Shown here piece by piece: positions 1-6,003 of a stretch of 6,023 nt of DNA (positions are counted from its first letter, which is position 1; every line of letters begins with the position of its first letter). The position numbers and the translations under genes were made by a program. Source of the DNA: Actinoplanes liguriensis. GTDB lineage: Bacteria > Actinomycetota > Actinomycetes > Mycobacteriales > Micromonosporaceae. The notes beneath the pieces are model-generated. The model was not told where the DNA came from. It saw nothing but the letters and a program-made list of their open reading frames with translations, and did not search any database. Where the stretch lies: contig KL571329.1 of the NCBI GenBank assembly GCA_000715855.1, positions 53,756-59,778 of the forward strand, read 5' to 3'.

Positions 1-117
1 GCCGAGTCCGCCGCCGGCCGGTTCGCGGCGGGTCTTCAGCCGGGCGGGACGTTCGAGGTACGGGCCGTGCTGCCGGTGGAAACCTTCCACCGGCAGCACG
101 ACGCGGAACAGGCCTGA
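1..117 (+). CDS. C-terminal end of a probable two-component sensor histidine kinase (partial, 5' end outside window)
   Basis: Frame 1 is open from the window edge to a TGA at 115-117 and gives 38 residues. The stretch GGTFEVRAVLPVE resembles the final strand of the histidine-kinase ATPase domain, where a glycine-rich PGGG/PGGT segment is followed by F-x-V-R-A-x-LP. Such a kinase would autophosphorylate and pass phosphate to a response regulator, but the sensor, the His-box and the N and G boxes all lie outside the window, so signal and subfamily are unknown. The last dozen or so codons (roughly VETFHRQHDAEQA) extend past the usual end of the domain and overlap a strong inverted repeat. The gene converges on the ngc operon. 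The call rests on a short tail, and another GHKL-type ATPase is possible. Confidence 0.55.
   Translation, partial: AESAAGRFAAGLQPGGTFEVRAVLPVETFHRQHDAEQA
66..100. terminator. Perfect 16-bp inverted repeat with 3-nt loop, probable bidirectional terminator
   Basis: Bases 66-81 (CGTGCTGCCGGTGGAA) are exactly complementary to 85-100, around an ACC loop at 82-84. It is the strongest hairpin noticed in the window. It lies inside the last codons of the left-hand gene, 14 bases before its stop, and 62 bases beyond the end of ngcG, which is read towards it. No T-run follows on either strand, so it is not a classic intrinsic terminator. Actinobacterial terminators often lack the U tail, and the convergent arrangement makes two-way termination the simplest reading. 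Confidence 0.5.
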
Positions 118-135
118 CGGAGAAAGTGGAGATTA

Positions 136-153
136 CCGCCGCAGCGGTGGCGG
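136..153. terminator. Short GC hairpin between the convergent genes, possible terminator of the ngc operon
   Basis: Bases 136-142 pair with 147-153 (seven pairs, one of them G-T on the plus strand) around a 4-nt loop. It lies 10 bases past the stop codon of ngcG in the direction of that operon and before the larger repeat at 66-100. There is no T-run. In such GC-rich DNA a stem this short can arise by chance, so support is weak. Confidence 0.3.
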
Positions 154-162
154 CAACCGGGC

Positions 163-1053
163 TCAGCGGAGCTGGCCGGCGGCCAGGCCGCTCTGGAACT
201 GGCGGTGGAACAGCAGGTAGGCGGCGAGGACCGGCAACATGGCGATGGTCATTCCGGCGAACAGGCCGCTGAAATCGCCGCGGTAACCCTCGTTCACCGC
301 CAGCGCCGTCAGGCCCTGGGCCAGGACCCATTTCCGTTCGGCGCCCTCGCCCTGCATCAGGACGATCGGCAGGACGTACTGGTTCCACTGGAACAGGAAG
401 TTGAAGATGCCGACGCTGACCAGGCCCGGCCGCGCCATCGGCAGCATGACGCGGAAGAACAGGCGGAAGTGGCCGCAGCCGTCGACCATCGCGGCCTCGG
501 CGACCGAGGTCGGCAAGGTGCGGAAGAACGCGGTCAGGAAGAAGACCGTGAACGGCAGCGAATACGCTGCGTACACGAGGGCGAGCCCGGGCAGCGTGCC
601 GAGCAGGCCCAAATTGCGGACCACGAAGAAGAGCGGCACCAGCGCGAGGAACACCGGGAACATCATGCCGCCGGTGAAGGCGAAGTAGATGATCCGACTG
701 CCGCGGAACCGGTAGCGGGCCAGGACGTAGGCCGCCATCGCCCCGAACAGCATGGTGATGACCAGGGCGCCGGTGACCACGACCGCGCTGTTCAGGAAAT
801 AGCGTCCGATGTGCGCCTCGCCCCACGCGCGGGACCAGTTCTCCCAGCGCAGCCGCGACGGCAGGCTCCACGGGTCGGTGAGGATCTCGTTGTCGCTCTT
901 GAACGAGCTGAGCACCGCCCAGACCAGCGGCAACGTCGTCAGCAGCGCCCAGCCGACCAGGAACAGGTGGGAGACGACCGGGACGGCGCGTTCGGTCTTC
1001 GGCGCGGAGGTCTCCGGCGGTGACTCGGGGCGGGTTTCGGTGAGAAGCGCCAT
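163..1053 (-). CDS. ngcG: Carbohydrate ABC transporter permease, NgcG/MalG type
   Basis: This 296-residue inner-membrane protein is one of two permeases that form the channel of a binding-protein-dependent sugar importer. After a proline-rich cytoplasmic tail of about 27 residues there are about six hydrophobic segments (near 29-50, 87-110, 121-145, 155-177, 212-232 and 264-283). The EAA loop that contacts the ATPase is seen as EAAMVDGCG (186-194) with its proline at 205. FNFLFQWNQY (217-226) and the ending FQSGLAAGQLR fit the MalG side of the family. The ATG at 1053 is preferred because it has GGTGGAG five bases upstream and overlaps the ngcF stop by one base (TGATG). The same frame is open further upstream but encodes no permease-like sequence there. 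It is the last gene of the operon. The ngcG assignment rests mainly on the neighbouring ngcE. Confidence 0.82.
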   Translation of the reverse strand: MALLTETRPESPPETSAPKTERAVPVVSHLFLVGWALLTTLPLVWAVLSSFKSDNEILTDPWSLPSRLRWENWSRAWGEAHIGRYFLNSAVVVTGALVITMLFGAMAAYVLARYRFRGSRIIYFAFTGGMMFPVFLALVPLFFVVRNLGLLGTLPGLALVYAAYSLPFTVFFLTAFFRTLPTSVAEAAMVDGCGHFRLFFRVMLPMARPGLVSVGIFNFLFQWNQYVLPIVLMQGEGAERKWVLAQGLTALAVNEGYRGDFSGLFAGMTIAMLPVLAAYLLFHRQFQSGLAAGQLR

Positions 1054-1958
1054 CACAGCTCCACCCGCTCGCGGCGGGTCACTCGGAGGAACATTACCGC
1101 CACGGTGAGGGTCAGGAAGAACATCGCCACGCCGATCGCCGAGGCGTAGCCGAACTGCCCGTCGGCGAACGCGGTCTTGTACAGACGCAGGCCGACGACG
1201 TCCGACGACGAGCCCGGCCCGCCGTCCGTGATGATCTGCACGACGGCGAAGCCGTCGATCGCGACGATGGCCAGGTAGACCCAGGCCACCTGGATGGTGT
1301 CCCAGAGCAGCGGCACGGTGACGCGGACCAGCGTGGTGACCCGGCCGGCGCCGTCGAGCAGCGCCGCCTCGTACAGGTCGCGCGGAATCGACTGCATGGC
1401 AGCGCCGAAGAGGACGACGTAGAAGCCGACGTTCATCCAGACGAGCACGGCCAGCACACACCAGAACGAGAATCGCGGATCGCCGAGCCACGCCACCGCC
1501 AGCCCGTCCAGGCCGATGCCGCGCAGGAAACCGTTGATCATGCCGGTGTGCGGCGCGTACATCTCCTTCCACAGCACCCCGATGATCGCCACCGAGAGGA
1601 CCTGGGGGAAGAAATAAACCACCCGATAGAAACCCGACCCGCGTACGCCGTGAACACCGGCCCGGTCCGCGCGGCCACCGACACTGATCATCGAGGCGAA
1701 GAAGAGTCCCAGCATGATCGTCGCCACCGGGAGCAGGACGAGCAGCAGCCCGTTGTGTTTCAGCGCGGTCCAGAAGTAACCGTCGTCGAGCAGGCGCCGG
1801 AAGTTGTCCAGCCCGACGAACTCGTACGCCGGGGAGAGCCCGCTCCAGTTGGTGCCGGAGATCTGGAACGCCTGGGCGTACGGCGACACGACGAAGATGC
1901 CGTAGAGCAGCAGGGGCGGGATCAGGAAGACCGCGATGAACAGCCGCTTGCCCCACAC
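1053..1958 (-). CDS. ngcF: Carbohydrate ABC transporter permease, NgcF/MalF type
   Basis: This 301-residue permease is the partner of the MalG-type protein encoded next. About six hydrophobic segments are visible (near 6-28, 70-93, 112-131, 164-188, 222-243 and 272-292). The EAA loop is EAALLDGAG (197-205) with P216. The sequence TDGGPGSSSD (244-253) is the TxGGP signature common after the fifth segment of MalF/UgpA permeases. A GVRGSGFYRVVYFFPQ stretch (104-119) precedes the third segment. The start is GTG at 1958, one base after the ngcE stop (TGACGTG). No good Shine-Dalgarno sequence is seen there, so translation probably depends on ribosomes finishing ngcE. The sugar is inferred from NgcE: GlcNAc and/or chitobiose-like saccharides. 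Confidence 0.82.
   Translation of the reverse strand: MWGKRLFIAVFLIPPLLLYGIFVVSPYAQAFQISGTNWSGLSPAYEFVGLDNFRRLLDDGYFWTALKHNGLLLVLLPVATIMLGLFFASMISVGGRADRAGVHGVRGSGFYRVVYFFPQVLSVAIIGVLWKEMYAPHTGMINGFLRGIGLDGLAVAWLGDPRFSFWCVLAVLVWMNVGFYVVLFGAAMQSIPRDLYEAALLDGAGRVTTLVRVTVPLLWDTIQVAWVYLAIVAIDGFAVVQIITDGGPGSSSDVVGLRLYKTAFADGQFGYASAIGVAMFFLTLTVAVMFLRVTRRERVEL
1059..1065 (-). promoter_or_regulatory. Ribosome binding site of ngcG
   Basis: GGTGGAG on the minus strand lies five bases before the ATG at 1053, within the last codons of ngcF. It decides the start against the longer open frame upstream. Together with the TGATG stop-start overlap it indicates translational coupling. Confidence 0.65.
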
Positions 1959-1959
1959 G

Positions 1960-3360
1960 TCAGGACCGCTTGTACTTCTTGATCGCGGGGTCCTTGGCGA
2001 ACTCGTCGGCGGACTTCTGCACCTGGTCGCACCACTGGCTCGCGGTGATCCGCTTGGTGAAGAGCTCCAGGCTGGCGGCGTTGACCCGCTCCCGCTCCAG
2101 CTTGCGGTAGTACGTCGAGTACAGCCACGTGAACGCGGACCCCTGGGAGGCGTCGATCAGCTCGGTCACCGAGGTCAGGCCCGGGCTGAGCGACAGGCCG
2201 TCGGCCGCGCCGGTGACCGCGGTCAGGCTGCTGACCTTGGTGGTGAAGTCCGCGGCGGCCTTTCTGGAGAGCATGACCCGAAGGTATTCCATTCCACCCC
2301 GGACATTCTTGCCTTTGGCCGGGACGATGAACGGTTCGCTGCCGGTGCCCCGGAAAGCGCCGAACGGCAGCTTGTCGCCGGTGGTGAGGCTGGGCGTGGG
2401 CGCGACGGCCATGTCGAAGCCGGGCGGGGTGACCGATTTCTGCTCGTTCTCCAGCCACGATCCGCAGGAGACGAACGCGGCGTGGCCGCGGCACCATTCG
2501 GTCTGCGCCTGGATGTGGTCCATGCCCTCCGCGCCCGGCTGAAGGAAACCGTCGACGGCGAGCTGGTAGTAGGCGTCGGCGGCAGCTTTCACCGCCTCGT
2601 GCTTCCAGGCGTTCGGCTCCAGGTTGTCGATCGCCTTGATCACCTCGATGCCGCCCAGCTTGGCGGCGGCGGCCAGGATCGGCCAGCTCATGTAGCGCGC
2701 GTGCACACCGGTGTAGGTCCACGGCGCCATGCCGGCCGCTTTGATCGTCTTGCAGAGCGCGATCATGTCGGCCCAGGTCTTCGGATACTCCCAGCCCTTG
2801 GCGTCGAAGAGTTTCTTCGAGTACCAGATGCCGTACGCCGAGTAGGCGTAGTTCAAGGTGAGAAACTTTCCGTCGTACGAGCCGACGTCGACGATTCCGG
2901 GCAACAGCGTGTCCCGGACCTTCTTGGCCGGGTCGTCGAGGCTGGGCGCGTCGAGCAACTCGCCGAGATCGGTCAGGGCGCCTTGCGAGACCAGGCCGTT
3001 GAAGTCGATCTGGCTGCCGCCGGAGTTGTCGATGACGTCCGGCGGGTCACCGGCCACGAACCGGGGCTGCAACGTCTCGGCGATCTGCTGGGTCGCCGAG
3101 TGCTTGATCTCGGCCTTCGGATAGCGCTCCTTGTACAGCGCCTCGTGCGCCTTGGCGTACTCCTCGCCGAAGCCGCCGTTGAAGATGACCACCTCGAGCG
3201 GCGCGTCCTCCTTGACGCCGAGCGGGTTGTTCGCGCTGGTGGCGCCCTTGGCGTCGCCGCCCTTGGCATCGTCGCCGCCCATCGCGCAGCCACCGAGCGT
3301 GCCCGCGGCAGCGACCCCCGCCGCACCCTGGAGCAACCCGCGCCGGCTCAATCTGTACAT
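1960..3360 (-). CDS. ngcE: Sugar-binding lipoprotein of an ABC importer, NgcE-like (N-acetylglucosamine/diacetylchitobiose)
   Basis: This 466-residue family 1 extracellular solute-binding protein would capture amino sugars outside the membrane and deliver them to NgcFG. The N-terminus carries a twin-arginine-like motif SRRGLLQ (5-11), a short hydrophobic stretch and the lipobox LGGC with the lipidated cysteine at 25, followed by a flexible Gly/Asp/Lys linker. The mature protein matches my recollection of NgcE from chitin-using Streptomyces: NPLGVKEDAPLEVVIFNGG early on, QPRFVAGDPPDVIDNSGG in the first lobe, then the AFVSCGSWLENEQ and TPSLTTGDKLPFGAFR stretches. No alignment was run. The ATG at 3360 has GGGGAG seven bases upstream and gives a proper signal peptide. 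The gene starts 16 nt after the AmiE-like gene and ends 1 nt before ngcF. Substrate could include MurNAc-containing sugars given the neighbours; this is inference. Confidence 0.82.
   Translation of the reverse strand: MYRLSRRGLLQGAAGVAAAGTLGGCAMGGDDAKGGDAKGATSANNPLGVKEDAPLEVVIFNGGFGEEYAKAHEALYKERYPKAEIKHSATQQIAETLQPRFVAGDPPDVIDNSGGSQIDFNGLVSQGALTDLGELLDAPSLDDPAKKVRDTLLPGIVDVGSYDGKFLTLNYAYSAYGIWYSKKLFDAKGWEYPKTWADMIALCKTIKAAGMAPWTYTGVHARYMSWPILAAAAKLGGIEVIKAIDNLEPNAWKHEAVKAAADAYYQLAVDGFLQPGAEGMDHIQAQTEWCRGHAAFVSCGSWLENEQKSVTPPGFDMAVAPTPSLTTGDKLPFGAFRGTGSEPFIVPAKGKNVRGGMEYLRVMLSRKAAADFTTKVSSLTAVTGAADGLSLSPGLTSVTELIDASQGSAFTWLYSTYYRKLERERVNAASLELFTKRITASQWCDQVQKSADEFAKDPAIKKYKRS
3244..3273. repeat. 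Two tandem 15-bp units in the NgcE linker
   Basis: Bases 3244-3258 and 3259-3273 are tandem copies matching at 13 of 15 positions. They encode the repeated Asp-Ala-Lys-Gly linker directly after the lipidated cysteine of NgcE. This is low-complexity spacer that tethers the binding domain to the membrane and probably arose by slippage. Confidence 0.6.
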
Positions 3361-3367
3361 GGTTCCG

Positions 3368-3373
3368 CTCCCC
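3368..3373 (-). promoter_or_regulatory. Ribosome binding site of ngcE
   Basis: GGGGAG on the minus strand lies seven bases before the ATG at 3360, in the 16-nt gap after the AmiE-like gene. It fixes the ngcE start, which also gives the expected lipoprotein signal. The open frame extends further upstream but overlaps the preceding gene. Confidence 0.65.
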
Positions 3374-3376
3374 GTG

Positions 3377-5162
3377 TCAGGCGTTCTCGGATGGATTCCA
3401 GCCGTCGGTGGTGACGGTGGTGCGGTCGTCGACGAGCGCTGTCCCCCGCTCGACGACCCGGAGGCGACCGACGAGGACGCCGCGGCCCTGGGAGGCGCTG
3501 TTGGTCCGGTAGGTGAACCGGAGCCGGGTGACGCCGGCGGCCACGTCCGCGGTGACCGTCCACCAATGCCGGCCGCCGAATCCACTGACCGTGCCGTCAC
3601 TCGCCTCGCCGGGCTCGGAGCCGGCTTCCACCGGGCCGGACTCTCCGAGGCGGTCATGGCCGTACCGGAGATGCGCGGGGCGCAGGATCATCGGGACCGG
3701 GGACCACGTCGCACCGTCGGGTGACGACTCGAGCGTCAGGCTGTCGTAGAGCGGCTCCGTGTCGTACCAGAGAAGGAAGGATCCTTTCGCCCCCTCGCCC
3801 GCGGGCCGCCGCAGTGGGGCGGTCAGGGTCAGCACGGCGTTGTCGCGAAGGTCGGTACGCCAGATTCTTCCTTCCGGGATCGCGGGGACCGGGTGAGCGG
3901 CGGCGAACGTGCGCGCCAGGGCGCGCCGGGCGACGTTGTTGCTGCCCCAGGCGCGGTCCGGATGGACCCGGTTGCTGAGCACGATGAGGAACGACTGGTC
4001 GAGCGGGTCGATCACGATCGACGTGCCGGTGAAACCGGTGTGCCCGAACGTGACCGGCGAGGTCATCCCGTCCATGTACCAGTGTTTGGCGAGCTCGAAG
4101 CCCAGCCCGCGCGCGCTGTCCGGAAACTCCGGGAGCAGGTCCGCGTTGTAGTTGACCAGCGCCTGGCGGACCATTCCCTCGGACAGGATCCGATGGTGAC
4201 GGTAAGTTCCGCCGTTGAGCAGCATCTGGCAGAGAATCGCCAGGTCGTCCGCGGTGGAGAAGACTCCCGCGTGCCCGGCTGCCCCGCCCAGCGCCCACGC
4301 GTTCTCGTCGTGCACCGAACCCCAGACCATCCCCCGGTTCACGTACGGCTCGTATTCGGTCGCGGCGATCCGGTTCCGCAGCGACGGCGCCGGGTTGTAG
4401 CCGGTGTCGCGCATGCCGAGCGGCCCCGTCACCCCGTCCCGGACCGCGTCGGCGAGGCTCTTGCCGGTGACCCGCTGGATCAGCACGCCGAGCGAGATCA
4501 GCCCGATGTCGGAGTAGACGTACTGCCCGCCCGGCCTGGTCCCGGCGAGGACCGGTGTCGACAGCGCCGCGGCGAGCCGCTGCTCGGGCGTCGGATATGC
4601 CGAGTAGAACGGCAGGAAGGCCGGCAGCCCGGAGGTGTGTGTGAGCAGATGCCGCACGGTGACCGTTGCTTTGCCGCCCGCGGCGAACTCCGGCACGTAC
4701 GTGGCCACCGGCGCGTCCAGGTCCACCTTTCCGGCCTCGACCTGCTGCAGCACGACGATCGTGGTGAAGAGTTTCGAGATCGATGCGAGATCCCACAGCG
4801 TGTCGGGGCGGGCCGGGATCCGGTGGCAGCTCGACGATGCCGCTGCCGCCGGCGGTGTAGCGGACCGCGTCGCCGACCGCGAAGCGCGAGACCACGATGC
4901 CGTGGTGCGCGGCGAGAACGGTGGCTCCGGCGTACGCCGGATGGTCTGGATGATCAGGCGTGGGACGCAGGTACGAGGCGGCGACTCCGGGCAGGGCGGC
5001 GATATCTTCCGCCAGCAGACCGGCTTGGCGCGCCGTGCCGGGACGCAGCACGTCGTGCCGGAACTTGATGTCACTCGGCACCACCGTCGCGGCGGAAGCC
5101 GGCGACATCGCCGTGAACAGGGCGATTACGCAGATCGGGACCATCAATCGTGACGTGTCCAT
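3377..5162 (-). CDS. Secreted beta-lactamase-family serine hydrolase, AmiE-like N-acetylmuramyl-L-alanine amidase, with an apparent frameshift
   Basis: AmiE-type enzymes of the class C beta-lactamase fold cleave the lactyl-peptide bond of MurNAc-peptides outside the cell. The ATG at 5162 has GGAGAGG five bases upstream and opens a Sec signal peptide (cleavage likely after ASA, residue 24). The first 113 or so residues and the rest lie in different frames; joined by skipping one base they give about 594 residues. In that numbering the catalytic SxxK is S127-K130 (SISK), the second motif is Y216-S217-D218 and the KTG equivalent is H374-T375-G376. VHDENAWALGG followed by AGHAGVFST (283-302) is typical of the AmiE/YbbE and YfeW group. 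After about residue 430 there is an extra beta-rich domain of roughly 160 residues. An esterase or D-Ala-D-Ala peptidase role cannot be excluded. As sequenced, one unbroken frame would lack the catalytic serine. Confidence 0.78.
4801..4826 (-). other. Frameshift interval in the AmiE-like gene
   Basis: On the minus strand, protein-like sequence runs in one frame to about ...GIVELPP (codon ending 4821) and continues in the frame one base further on as RPDTLWDLASISK. One surplus base, or two missing bases, within this interval explains the change. On the plus strand the interval contains G runs at 4805-4808, 4810-4812 and 4815-4817, and removing a single G from any of them restores one frame. 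No other break is seen in the downstream 480 or so codons. Confidence 0.75.
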
Positions 5163-5167
5163 CAACG

Positions 5168-5174
5168 CCTCTCC
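5168..5174 (-). promoter_or_regulatory. Ribosome binding site of the AmiE-like gene
   Basis: GGAGAGG on the minus strand is five bases before the ATG at 5162. It selects that start over the same-frame TTG codons at 5165 and further upstream, and the chosen start gives a clean Sec signal peptide. Confidence 0.7.
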
Positions 5175-5190
5175 ATACGTCGATTGGTAG

Positions 5191-5219
5191 AGGATGAATC
5201 TTTCCTTCAAGACTTGCAA
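5191..5219 (-). promoter_or_regulatory. Candidate promoter of the amiE-like/ngcEFG operon
   Basis: On the minus strand TTGCAA (5219-5214), a 17-base spacer and CATCCT (5196-5191) form a weak sigma-70-like pair. Transcription would start near 5184 and leave a leader of about 22 bases that contains the ribosome binding site. The -10 element matches the consensus poorly, so placement is tentative. The -35 box lies inside the palindrome at 5212-5221, so a bound repressor would block it. Confidence 0.3.
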
Positions 5220-5221
5220 GT
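5212..5221. promoter_or_regulatory. Perfect 10-bp palindrome ACTTGCAAGT, candidate operator
   Basis: The palindrome is centred between 5216 and 5217 in the divergent intergenic region, about 55 bases from either start codon. It overlaps the candidate -35 of the minus operon and lies upstream of the -35 of nagZ. An overlapping CAAGACTTG (5208-5216) and flanking CCTTC/GAAGG arms (5204-5208, 5227-5231) add partial symmetry. LacI-family regulators of actinobacterial sugar genes such as MalR use CTTGCAG-like elements. The regulator here is not identifiable from the window. Confidence 0.35.
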
Positions 5222-5234
5222 GGAGCGAAGGTTA

Positions 5235-5263
5235 TTGCCATCCAACGGTGACCCGGCTACCTT
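5235..5263 (+). promoter_or_regulatory. Probable promoter of nagZ, giving a leaderless transcript
   Basis: TTGCCA (5235-5240), a 17-base spacer and TACCTT (5258-5263) fit the actinobacterial housekeeping promoter pattern TTGNNN-N17-TANNNT. The -10 box ends eight bases before the ATG at 5272, so transcription would begin at or within a base or two of the start codon. No Shine-Dalgarno sequence precedes that ATG, which agrees with a leaderless mRNA. Confidence 0.5.
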
Positions 5264-5271
5264 CGGGCACC

Positions 5272-6003
5272 ATGCGAACACGCGCTGTCGCTCTTCTCGC
5301 TCTCGCCGCGCTGAGCGCCGTGATGTTCTCCGTCCCGGCCTCCGCCTCGTCGCCGCTCGACGCGACGGTGCGCCGGATGACCCTTGCGGAGAAGGTCGGT
5401 CAGCTGTTCACCGGCTACGTCTACGGCAACGAGGCAGGCGCCGCGTCGGCCGACAACCGCCGGCTGTACGGCGTCGACACGCCGGCCGAGGTCGTCGCGA
5501 AGTACCACCTCGGCGGCGTCATCTACTTCGCCTGGACTAACAGCCTGCAGAACACGCGACAGATCGCCACGCTCAGCAACGGGCTTCAGGCGGCCGCCAC
5601 CGCCGGCGCCGGCATCCCGCTGACGATCTCCACCGACCAGGAGCACGGCGTGGTGTCGAGGATGCCCGCGCCGGCGACCCAGTTCCCCGGCGGCATGGCG
5701 CTCGGCGCCGGCCGCAGCCCCGCCGATGCCTTCCGTACCGGGCAGGTCACCGGTGCCGAGCTGCGCGCGGTCGGCATCACCCAGGCGTGGGCGCCGGACG
5801 CGGACGTCAACGTGAACCCGGCGAACCCGGTCATCGGCGTGCGCTCGTTCGGCAGCGATCCGAGCCTGGCCGCCGCCCTCACCGCCGGTCAGGTGCTCGG
5901 CTTCCAGCGCGGCGCGAACGAGTCGGCCGCCGCCAAGCACTTCCCCGGGCACGGCGACACCGCCACCGACAGCCACACCGGCCTGCCGGTCATCACCCAT
6001 ACC
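5272..6003 (+). CDS. nagZ: Secreted glycoside hydrolase family 3 beta-N-acetylglucosaminidase, NagZ-like (partial, 3' end missing)
   Basis: 244 residues are present before the genomic sequence ends. Residues 1-25 form a Sec signal peptide (MRTRAV..., cleavage likely after ASA at 23-25). The GH3 barrel follows: STDQEHG (120-126) at the sugar-binding aspartate, NPVIGVRSFGSDP (185-197), and the NagZ signature KHFPGHGDTATDSH (222-235). The D233-S-H235 pair is the His-Asp dyad used as acid/base in NagZ enzymes, which distinguishes them from ordinary beta-glucosidases. Family members of this kind remove terminal GlcNAc from muropeptides or chitin fragments. The catalytic nucleophile aspartate and the rest of the protein would lie beyond the window. 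In the assembled sequence the frame stays open into adapter bases after 6003, which are not part of the gene. An in-frame GTG at 5248 is a less likely start. It is divergent from the amiE-like/ngc operon. Confidence 0.85.

Noticed and set aside
1054..1956. N-terminal extension that would make the NgcG frame 597 residues long
   Set aside because: The extension overlaps ngcF in another frame and has no permease-like sequence. The ATG at 1053 has a ribosome binding site and the TGATG coupling.
1936..3414. Long plus-strand open frame (492 codons) opposite ngcE
   Set aside because: It mirrors the codon structure of ngcE on the other strand, is rich in Arg, Gly and Val without any recognisable domain, and has no plausible start region. 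It is a shadow frame of GC-rich DNA.
4801..4826. Programmed +1 frameshifting as the explanation for the AmiE-like gene
   Set aside because: There is no stop codon or rare codon next to the CCC-C site to drive a slip. An indel or assembly error is simpler, so this is kept only as a minor alternative.
3893..5068. Long plus-strand open frame (391 codons) opposite the AmiE-like gene
   Set aside because: The composition is Arg/Asp/His-rich shadow sequence, while the minus strand carries clear catalytic motifs of a known family.
5181..5200. DasR-like (dre) operator around TTGGTAGAGGAT
   Set aside because: It shares only the TGGT part with the palindromic dre consensus, and the other half-site is absent.
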